From Triatoma infestans (lineage: Eukaryota; Arthropoda; Insecta; Hemiptera; Reduviidae): a stretch of 64,000 nucleotides of DNA. A model generated the notes under the pieces. It had not been told where the DNA came from. It saw only the letters and a list, made by a program, of their open reading frames with translations, and made no database searches. Shown here in pieces: positions 56,345 through 64,000 of the stretch (its first letter is position 1; every line of letters starts with the position of its first letter). The stretch spans positions 1-64,000 of the forward strand of contig JAAEAF010014807.1 of assembly GCA_011037195.1 (NCBI GenBank). The letters are read 5' to 3'. The translations under genes and the position numbers were made by a program.

Positions 56345-56537
56345 AGGCGCGTCAACATCTACAGTCATTGGCGCACGGAGCATTTTCAGTGCACTGCCGG
56401 CCTCCGGTCAACACTGTCCATCACAGGACAGTGAGCTGTAGAGAGGAGGAGAAAATGTAAGAGTAGTTAAGCTGGACTCGAACCCGGCACCTCCGCGTGG
56501 GAGTTTAGTGCGCTAACCAATGAACTAATCCCTTCCC
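56345..56537 (-). repeat. tRNA-derived SINE, family 1
   Basis: Minus strand: GGGATTAGTTCATTGGTTAG (A box), CCTCCGCGTGGG read in reverse, GGGTTCGAGTCCAGC (B box), then GACAGTGTTGACCGGAGGCC, CAGTGCACTG and GACGCGCCTTAATTC. A short deletion removes the TCTGTAACGAGAG part. Otherwise well kept. Confidence 0.8.
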
Positions 56538-57454
56538 TTATTTATCTTTATGTACTTTATAATATTAATTGAAAGAAAGAGGAAATATTCTTTATTTGTC
56601 TTTAATCATAAATTTACGATATTGATTGCATTGCTATATTAATAACACATTAATGGAGAGGCTTTTACTCTGTAATAAAAAGGATGTCAATAAAGCGATT
56701 ATTATTTATTTTCTATCTGAAATCTAAAGATTTTGTAATTCCTGTTAGTTACATTTTGTAATTAAAACGTATTGACAGTTAAATATTAAATTTTCAGTCT
56801 GATATTTATTTCAAATAATTCTAATTCGTGGACTTGACCATTAAATAACTTACTTTTAACTTAAACTAAAAATAAACACATGTTTAGCACAAACCCCCAA
56901 TCTATTCATATATCTTATTCCTTCAATAACAGCCCTCACATAAGTTCAGTTCATATCTCTAAACTACTATAAACATCGTATTTATATTACATAACTGAAA
57001 TGTATTCGCGGGCCATGTAAAATTGCCTGGGGACCAGTTTGTGACCATTGATGTGGAGCTACTCTTCAAGAGAAGCAGTACTCTTCTGTAGATGACATCA
57101 ACAGAGCTAGATTTCGACAGTTTGTGTAAAAAATAGAGTAAATATAATAATAATAATCACTAAATCAGTCACTAAATAATATAATGCAAGGGTACGTGAA
57201 ACCTGGAGCACAAGTTAATGCTATCAATGAGGAAATTACATTAATTTTATGTAGAATATTTTTTTTATAAAAACTACAATACTTTTCTAAAATTGACTAT
57301 AAATTATCTATAACATATTGATTCACATTAAATATTATTTTAAGTTAGTGAAATATATCTATCTTTTTAGGCTGCGGTATCCCCAAAAACCTTATAGGAT
57401 TCTGTGAGTCCACAAAGTTTGAAGATTACTGATGTAAATGATAGATAAAGTCGT
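56538..57454. other. AT-rich spacer
   Basis: No gene recognised. Confidence 0.35.
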
Positions 57455-57912
57455 ATAATAAACTAGAGTAAAGTGGTACATTCGGTTGAGGAATTTTGAA
57501 AGATAACTTCCTGTCGGATCTCATGGTATATTAAAGTGGGTAGATCCCCGAAAGCATTAACTCTGCGATTTTTGGTTTTTGAGAATAGTTACTTAAAAAA
57601 AAAACTTTTTTCGTACTCAAATGACCTAAGAAACGATATTTCCAGTGAAAACTTGATTTTGGAAGTTAGACACGAAGTGCAATATTTAGTTTTATGCAGT
57701 AAAAGAAAGTGAAAAGTTCGGAATTTCACTGAAAACGATTATTTGATTGTTCACCGGAAATTTACTTTTTGAGAGAATATATATGTGGGTGAGAAAGAGA
57801 GGTCTTGCTAAACATTTTGTAATCATTGGATGATAAAACTAAATTTGTCTATTAAAAATATAATACGTAACTGCAGTGAGAGAAAGTCACGTGGGTATAT
57901 CAAACGAGATTT
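57455..57912. repeat. Decayed HX pieces in both orientations
   Basis: Minus-strand 3' module (GTGGTACATTCGGTTGAGGA at 57473, ending CAGTAAAAGAAAGT at 57710), then a plus-strand 5' end (GTGAGAGAAAGTCACGTGGG and TATCAAACGAGATTTT near 57875-57910). Confidence 0.5.
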
Positions 57913-58669
57913 TTTTTTTTTAATTTTTTAAGTGCAGGGAGTTCAATTATACAGAATATAAATCTGCTGATACTATAAAGGTAAGATACACAGTGTAACT
58001 TGATTCTATCCCATTACATTACAAAACAAAGTTTTGCCACCTGGATCTTAACAACTGATGTCAGTGAAAGTTATGTAATTGCTTGATAATAAATTTCTTT
58101 TAATTGTTTTTAATCTGAGTTGCACCTTCTTGGTGTACTTTCTCTCACGCTCTCTCTCTATATATATATATAACACACGGGGCTAAAGAACAAGTAGCAA
58201 TAACAATCAAAGTAATTTGTGCGGAATCTAAAAACGATCGTTTTAATTCTTTTTTTTTTTTAAGCTCACAAATATTCTTGATTGCACTCACTTGTTACAT
58301 CAGACAGAATCTTTTCTTTTTATGATTCTTTTTTTATTTTTAACACAATATTAAGTAATAAATATGCCACGAAGGTTTCTTTCATATAACTCAAATGGTG
58401 AATGGCATTCTGTAACACACGCGTACACAGATTTATTCTCTTTTTAATTTTTTTTTCTTTTTCTTTTCTTTATTTTTTTTTGTTTACTATCAGTTTCTTT
58501 TAGGGTGGTGGGAGCGTAGAGGGATTACAATTATTTTAGAACCAATTAAGTTATAATTTTTTTTGTAAAAACATTGATTTTTTATTCATTGTTTAGTTGG
58601 CTTCAATACAGTTATAAGTAAGCGATCTTAAATTCAACTACCTAATTGTAAATATAAACATTTGGCCGT
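57913..58669. other. AT-rich spacer
   Basis: (TA)n at 58159-58172 after CTCTCTCTC; T-rich 58441-58500. No gene. Confidence 0.35.
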
Positions 58670-59423
58670 TGTAATAAGTAGGATCCGAAGAGTGGGATCT
58701 AAAGCAGAGAGAGAGAAGAGAGAAACCCACACAAAAATATTGAGAATCTCACTCGCTACTTAGGCCAGACTAGAGTGGGAGATTCTGTTTATATACAGCA
58801 GCGCTAGCCCTACAGAGGAAAAAGTCTTTAGAACAGTTTATACAGCAGTTACAACGCGTCAGCAACCAACTACTACCCTTCAATTTACTCACTCTTAATC
58901 TGTCATCACTACATAATTTCTCTTATACGTGTAAAATCCTGGCAGTTTCTATTCTTCTTCATCTTCTTTAATGGCAATACGGTCCTCGAAGGACCTTGGC
59001 CTCTTCAACCACTCGCTCCCATTCCTCTCTCACCAAAGCAACGCGTCTCCATCTTCTTACACCCAAGCTCCTGACGTCCTCCTCTGCGCCTTCCAGCCAC
59101 CTTTTTCTCGGTCTTCCCCTCTTCCTTGCCCCTCCAGGGTGCCCCTCCAGCAATTTCCTTGGAAATCTTGTTTACTCCATCCTCACAACGTGCCCCAACC
59201 ATCTTAGCCTCCCTCTCTTTATCCAGCCTACCAAATCCTGCTCCTGGTACAGTTTTCTTAACTCCTCATTTTTTCTTATCCTGTACCTATCACCCTCCTT
59301 TACTGGGCCAAAGATTTTTCGGAAGATGGCAGTTTCTATTACTTTCTCATTATACAGTGTTCAACACTATTTCCAGTTTATTTATCACACAAATCCTATT
59401 CACTACTTCTCATACCCATTATA
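58670..59423 (+). repeat. LTR-B copy interrupted by a LINE tail
   Basis: Starts TGTAATAAGTAGGATCCGAAG and has GGATCTAAAGCAGAGAGAG, GTGGGAGATTCTGTTTATAT and GTAAAATCCTGGCAGTTTCT. After the insertion it ends TTCTCATACCCATTATA. The net LTR is about 370 bp. No clear TSD. Confidence 0.6.
58954..59326 (-). mobile_element. 5'-truncated LINE tail with 14 bp TSD, nested in LTR-B
   Basis: TGGCAGTTTCTATT flanks it (58940-58953, 59327-59340). Minus strand encodes the end of a LINE polyprotein: KIFGPVKEGDRYRIRK, then LLEGHPGGARKRGRPRKRWL, EGAEEDVRSLGVRRW and VVEEAKVLRGPYCH with a stop at 58968. The 3' end is GCCATTAAAGAAGATGAAG. GC-richer than its surroundings. The last 61 codons are intact, so it is rather young. 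Confidence 0.92.
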
Positions 59424-59508
59424 ATAATAGTTGTTAATAAAACCGAGAAATTTCAGTTGGTTGGACCAAACAAAAAAAAAAAATTGTTATTGACATTAAA
59501 AGTTTATT

Positions 59509-59553
59509 TATCGACGTTTCGGACACCTTTAGGTCTTCCCTCAGAAGCTGATA
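59509..59553 (-). ncRNA. Hammerhead-like motif, low certainty
   Basis: Minus strand: TTATC, AGCTT, CTGAGGGA, AGACCTAAAGGTGTCC, GAAACGTC, GATAA. TTATC pairs with GATAA as stem I and GAAACGTC is kept, but the core has an extra base (CTGAGGGA) and the stem I junction is five bases long. Confidence 0.3.
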
Positions 59554-59823
59554 AGGAGCGGTAGAGAGAGAGAAAAAAAAACAAATTAGTCAGTAAAGTG
59601 GCATTTTCAGACAATTAACTTTCTTCCTATATAAATTTAGGAACACACTTAGTTTTTATTAATATTATAAAATCGTTAGAATCGTATAATACAGTAGTAA
59701 CGCTTTTTTTTAGAAGAAAACCTAACACAACCTATCCCTACCCTAAACCCTAGTTTACCCCATAGTGGGTAAAAAAATTAAAATATCAGAGACATTTTCC
59801 GTGGTAGCCTGCTTCATTTTGTG

Positions 59824-59864
59824 GTCATCGACCGATTTCGGGCGTTCGCAAATCTTCAGGATGC
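59824..59864 (-). ncRNA. Hammerhead-like core in the left F arm
   Basis: Minus strand: GCATC, CTGAAGA, TTTGCGAACGCCC, GAAATCGGTC, GATGAC. Core, GAAA, GTC and the CATC/GATG stem I are all intact. Stem II is weakened on one side (TTTGC instead of TGGGC). Confidence 0.5.
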
Positions 59865-60047
59865 GTTTTTTAGACAGTGTGTCAACACAGAGACTCGCAC
59901 AGAGCAAATTTAGTTTCACACTCATCCTTAAGTTGTGGAACTTTGAGTTCTGATACAAGAGATTAAGAAGTGTGAAACTTTGTGTGGATATGAGTGTGTA
60001 ACTAAGTTTGCTCTGTGCGAGTCTGTGTTGTCACACTGTCTAAAAAA

Positions 60048-60074
60048 CGCATCCTGAAGATGGGCGAACGCCCC
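60048..60074 (+). ncRNA. Hammerhead-like core in the right F arm, deleted
   Basis: GCATC, CTGAAGA, T, GGGC-GAAC-GCCC, then directly CACAAAATGAAG. The stretch GAAA...GTCGATGAC is missing compared with the other arm, so this copy cannot fold the catalytic core. Confidence 0.45.
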
Positions 60075-60157
60075 ACAAAATGAAGCAGGGCTACCACGGA
60101 AAATGTCTCTGATGCTTTCCAGCTCTCCGGACCCAACCACCACAACAAAATAAAAAT

Positions 60158-60764
60158 AGTTTAAAGAAAATCGTCAGAGCTGCTTTTGAGAAAATAATTA
60201 TCTACTTTGATAATTCAAAAGATGTGATAATTTTATACGAAAGCAATAATTACTTTCTCTTGTAGCCAAATAAATCGAATGAAAGGTGACAATAATGTAG
60301 TATATAAAACAATATCAAAATAAAAGTGCAATATTTTAAATGTAACAACTGTTGAAACTTAAGAAGATTGTAAAAGATGACAACATTTAGAAAAGAAATA
60401 TAGTTAAGTGCTCCGTTCGCCCTAATACAGTATACGTACATACGGACCGCTTCATTCAACACACTACGGTTACTTTTAAACTGGTATGAGAATTATCACT
60501 TTTTACGTTTGTTCATTGTTTTAAAGGCAGGCAGTTCATTCACATACCAATATTTTCAAGTTTTTTTTTATTTTCTTTCATTTACGTCCAGAATTATCAC
60601 AATTACAGTTTTATATTGTCCGGGAATTGTTTTTAAGAAAACTAGTATTTTTTTTTTTTTTTTTTTTTTTTAATCTTCGCATTATTTTATGTATGTCGAA
60701 CTTTTCATCAGTATAGCACTTACAAATTAACAGATAATTTGTCCTTATTACTAACTGTCACTGT
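60158..60764. other. AT-rich spacer
   Basis: AGTTTAAAGAAAATCGTCAGAG at 60158 is HX-like. T-run at 60650-60672. No gene. Confidence 0.35.
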
Positions 60765-60990
60765 TAGTAAGAGGAAGTACTGATATCGAGGTTTCTCCGG
60801 AAATACAGGTTTTGAGGTTCCCTGTGTAGATTAAAACTCAACCAGACGTATCTACTTTGCTGAATACATTTTTTTTTTATAGTTTTTTGCAATTTCTCAA
60901 AAACATTTCCAACGACTTCTTCAAAATTATTACATCAATTATACATCAAAAGAGATATAACTTTTATTTGATATATTGTTCCAAATATTA
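60765..60990 (+). repeat. HX 5' module remnant
   Basis: GTTAGTAAGAGGAAGTACTG, ATACAGGTTTTGAGGTTCCC and AACCAGACGTATCTACTTTG follow the plus-strand HX order, without the microsatellite. Confidence 0.5.
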
Positions 60991-61103
60991 TACGTTTCTA
61001 TCATCTAAATTATAATATTAATAAAAAGTGAAATGAATTTCACAATAATCCTAAATAATAAGAACGTCTGTTAATTATGAGTCACTCAACTGTTTTCCCA
61101 GTT

Positions 61104-61296
61104 TGCTGCAATTTATTCGATAATTATGGCTACGAGTTATCTGGAATCTGGTATATCTGCTAACATGTTTGTCCGAAACATTTTCCGATTAATAGATTTG
61201 GGTTCTCGAGAAAGTGGAAGGTTACTTTTACATCCCAATGCCGTTTCTAGTTTACGTACTTCCAGCTACACATGGATTATTGAAGTCAGATAAATA
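61104..61296 (+). CDS. Short open frame, possible exon or chance frame
   Basis: A frame open from about 61081 and reading MATSYLESGISANMFVRNIF from the ATG at 61126, then RLIDLGSRESGRLLLHP, stopping at 61296. It is preceded by ACTGTTTTCCCAG, a fair splice acceptor ending at 61103. Codon use is less A/T-driven than nearby frames. No homology recognised and no donor site or second exon identified, so this stays a weak candidate. Confidence 0.2.
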
Positions 61297-62495
61297 GAGT
61301 AAAAATTAAAGTTTAATTAAGTATATTTGTCAATAATAACGATGTGAATTGCAAATAAGAGAAAGACCTAAAAGTGGTTTTTCTCAAGGTTTACCACGGG
61401 ACTACCAAATTTTTTTTTTCAACTCTAAACGTGGCACATGTATTGGAAACTTTTCTCTTTTCATATGTATCTCCTTTTCTCGAAAAAGATTAAAAGTATT
61501 CTGTGTCACAAAGTTAATATTTTATTACTTTTTCCTACTTCTGATATTGATCGACCAAATTATCTTGAGCATCGAAATGAGTGCGCTAGAATGAGCGGTG
61601 TACAGTCAAAGGTACCGCCATTGTATAAATAAGATTTGAAAGGTCTACTTGTTTTTTATTCATGCTTGATTAATTTATTTCATATTAAAAATTCTAGATT
61701 CGAGAATGCAGGGAATAATCCTCATTTTTCGGAAGAATTCCTGCCAAATGGAGAAATGGATAGTTCTTACTCTACTGAATATGTCTTCTGCAGTTTTAAG
61801 TTTTAAGACTGGTCAGGATATTTATACGGTGTGTGTGTGTGTGTGTGTGTGTGATACTATATAATATATCCAACACGAAAAATCACAAGAAATCACAAGA
61901 TGCTCAAATTTTGTCCATCTACTTAGATACTATCACCCGTATCTGACAAAAAAGATTTCGAACAAAATCCATCAACCGGAATTTCTGGAAAACTGCTAAA
62001 ACGCTTTTCTTTAAAATGTCTATACTAATTACAACATAATATATAACAATAACTTTGTTGTGATTGGGTCTGCATAGATGCTGTATTGGAAGAAAGAAAT
62101 GAAAGAAAATGAAGAATTTTGAAAATAGTTTAGTGAAATAATTTTGTTAATTTTAGCTAGTTCAAATAGTGTATTTTAGTGAAGGGGAAAGAGCCAGTTA
62201 CTCTAATTTAGGTCAATGCTACTGAAGAGACAAAGGGACAAGTAACAGTTAGGATAAGACAATACACTCCCTCCAGGCATACCAGCATTATTTAAAAAGA
62301 TTTGGACTGACATTCAGGATTCTTTCATGACCGTCTGTATTAGACATTCAATCAGAACACTTGTACTAGGAATCGCTATCTTAGAATCCGTGTCCGTCAT
62401 AAGTTAGAACATAAAAGTTTTGCACTTAATTTTGATAAATAATTGATTTATAAACATAATAATAGTGATATTGTAAAGTATTTAAACTCACTTAT
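61297..62495. other. AT-rich spacer with (GT)n
   Basis: (GT)n at 61830-61852. HX-like ATCCATCAACCGGAATTTC near 61967. 62395-62506 resembles the body of the composite element at 30130-30220 (TAATAGTGATATTGTAAAGT). The overlapping frames at 61349-61632 have no motif. Confidence 0.4.
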
Positions 62496-62506
62496 AAAAT
62501 AATATA

Positions 62507-62764
62507 GACGCATCAATTAGTACAGGGGATGGAGTAACTATTACTCTCAGAAGCCTCTTGCATTGAAATACTTTGTATTTTAAATACAAGGACCGCCAAA
62601 TCTGGTATAATTTGTTCTATAAGTTTCAATACTGCAACCAACCGAAGTACGTAATTACTTTACGGTTGTAAAAACTGCCTTTTCACCAGGGACCTAACCC
62701 ATGGTAAGTAATTACGTACTTCGGTTGGTTGCAGTATTGAAACTTATAGTACAAATTATATTAG
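62507..62764. mobile_element. 258 bp insertion with a near-perfect 55 bp hairpin
   Basis: AAAATAATATA flanks it (62496-62506, 62765-62775). Its 3' 155 bp fold into one hairpin: 62606-62660 (ATAATTTGTTCTATAAGTTT...) pairs with 62705-62760 with about one mismatch and one indel, around a loop of about 44 bp. It interrupts text that is continuous in the element at 29866-30350. Non-coding. Confidence 0.6.
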
Positions 62765-62775
62765 AAAATAATATA

Positions 62776-62937
62776 ATTATTTCAAAAACAGTGGTGATCT
62801 TTTACTTATTTCTAATACTTCTCTCTCTTTCTCAAACTTACACACAAGCCCCTTTACTAAACCGCTTACGCCAAACAAGCTGCTACTACTACCACTACTA
62901 CAACAATCACATCAAATACATTTCACTGGGAAGCATC
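62776..62937 (+). repeat. Body sequence shared with the composite element
   Basis: ATTTCAAAAACAGTGGTGAT, ACTTCTCTCT, AAGCCCCTTTACTAAACCGC and CCACTACTACAACAA parallel 30233-30350. It shows that this body is itself interspersed. Confidence 0.6.
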
Positions 62938-63105
62938 ACCAGAGATATTTTCCGTGATAGAGTGGCTTCTTCTTCTGGGTGTATAAACTGAATTTTTGCT
63001 CATATCACACTGTTTTGACAAAATATCCTAATAATGGGCGGACGCTTAAAACCGGAACGATGACCACCAGGAAGAAGCCTTCCTATCATCGAAAATATCT
63101 CTGAA
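62938..63105. repeat. Family F foldback, shortened copy
   Basis: ATCACCAGAGATATTTTCCG (inverted arm start), AAACTGAATTTTTGCTC, ACTGTTTTGACAAAATATCC, a decayed hammerhead core (CTAATAATGGGCGGACGC), and GAAAATATCTCTGA. The hairpin centre is lost. Confidence 0.55.
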
Positions 63106-64000
63106 ATTATAACTTTTATTTGAAACATTTCGTGGGAAAATTGATTTTGTTTGTGTGTGGGGGGGGGGGGTTTCTAAAGGATAGTAGCGTTATGCTTAAC
63201 TCTTAAGTACTACTTTAGTACAATGTATGGTGTTTTTTACCACTTACATTAATTAATATTAATGTACATTATAAACATTGTTGGAGTTCAAAATTTGAAG
63301 AAAATCGATTAAACGGTAGACCGACTTTACAAAATATATTTTTTTTGGAGATATTTCTCAAAAACGGTTACAAAGATTTTGTTTAATTCGAATGCTCAAT
63401 ACATAATATATAAAACCTATCTGTTTTATGGAATCATTTTTCTTAAAAAAAAAACAAGTTTATTTTAGACAGTTTTGCGGAATTGATGGCATTTAATTTC
63501 AAATAAGGGGTTGGTTCTATGTTTTCTGGCGGGCGATTCACTTCCTACCTGCTTTTGGGTTAGTAGGTTGGTACTTATCACTCCACAGCGTCCGTTCCAG
63601 CGTTTACGCTACCCCAGATAAAAAGACAAATTGCCGCCCATTAAGAATATATAAATATTTTTTTACAATCAAGTCTATGGATGTTCAAACACAAGCTGAA
63701 GCAAGTTCTGCTCGCGTGCTTAATGCTATTCTGTTTAGCGAAGTATATGTATGTTAAAAACAAGTTCAAGCACGTCCTTTTCAAATTCTGCGTTAATTTT
63801 TCAATAATACTGTAAATATTTTTAGCATTTAGACATAAACAATATAAATATGCTATGCACTGTAAATTTTTAGCAAAGCAAAAAATCGATATGTGTTGAG
63901 TAGAGTATTCAACATCAATATTTTTCTCAGAATTTACAGCAAAAATGGCACACCTAAATTTTAGCGCCCCCTGAAAAATGTCCGGGTTGCCCGTCCCTAG
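63106..64000. other. AT-rich spacer with HX traces
   Basis: TATAACTTTTATTTGAAACA and a G-run at 63160-63170 are HX-like. 63525-63640 is more GC-rich (CTACCTGCTTTTGGGTTAGT) and unidentified. No gene. Confidence 0.35.

Larger units (their letters stand above)
59785..60146. mobile_element. Foldback family F element, complete miniature copy
   Basis: Starts ATCAGAGACATTTTCCGTGG (inverted, truncated arm) and ends GGACCCAACCACCACAAC. Flanked by AAAATTAAAAT (59774-59784) and AAAATAAAAAT (60147-60157), an 11 bp TSD with one mismatch. Arms pair over about 150 bp, including GACTCGCACAGAGCAAATTT, around a roughly 75 bp spacer (59915-59995). No coding capacity. Left arm carries the better hammerhead core. 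Confidence 0.75.

Noticed and set aside
58971..59437. Plus-strand serine/proline-rich frames up to 142 codons
   Set aside because: They are antisense shadows of the minus-strand LINE tail at 58954-59326 and run into LTR-B sequence.
1..64000. CRISPR array, bacterial operons or replication origin
   Set aside because: No spaced short direct repeats, no ribosome-binding sites with operon structure; the repeats seen are eukaryotic transposons and microsatellites.

Overview
This is a eukaryotic nuclear window, almost certainly from an arthropod and most likely an insect. It is strongly AT-rich and full of poly-A and poly-T runs. It holds many decayed insect-type transposable elements: mariner, Jockey/R1/RTE-like LINEs, Ty3/gypsy, Penelope-like elements and tRNA-derived SINEs. 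A sap-feeding hemipteran such as a planthopper would fit, but that is a guess. No intact host gene is recognisable. Almost every long open frame is either a transposon fragment or a chance frame in a repeat.

Layout. 1-5.1 kb: gypsy integrase scrap, tRNA-SINE, an unidentified GC-richer decayed frame. 5.1-6.4 kb: Penelope-like reverse transcriptase scrap and a tandem LTR pair. 6.9-13.7 kb: three copies of the dominant repeat of the window (called HX here) and a 2.4 kb inverted duplication whose right arm carries a 435 bp insertion missing from the left arm. 14.5-28.5 kb: five LINE remnants (one with a 5' inversion typical of twin priming), a solo LTR, SINEs and another HX copy. 29.1-30.5 kb: a composite element bounded by a 15 bp target-site duplication (TSD), with a mariner fragment inside. 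32.7-37.8 kb: four 5'-truncated LINE tails with perfect TSDs. 38.1-39.1 kb: an LTR-LTR unit with a second solo LTR nested in it. 40.6-42.5 kb: a long-TIR MITE, a SINE split by a LINE tail, and a foldback element carrying hammerhead-ribozyme cores. 43.5-50.1 kb: more HX, including two complete copies head to tail, plus an internally deleted mariner. 51-64 kb: foldbacks, LTRs, a young SINE, a dead full-length mariner, a LINE nested in an LTR, and a palindromic insertion.

The most interesting system is two families of Penelope-like foldback elements, called F and G here. Their inverted arms contain hammerhead-ribozyme-like cores: CTGANGA, a stem II hairpin, GAAA, then a GTC cleavage triplet and a matching stem I. 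One 78 bp F insertion (46774-46851), bracketed by a 10 bp TSD, starts exactly at the predicted cleavage site. That is what reverse transcription and insertion of a self-cleaved RNA would leave. A second system is HX, which looks like a non-autonomous Helentron (DINE-1/HINE type): subterminal inverted repeats, a terminal hairpin, a dinucleotide microsatellite, A/T-rich junctions, repeated internal modules and head-to-tail copies.

The elements do not work together as a pathway. The window is a layered record of insertions, and nesting order gives relative ages at several points.
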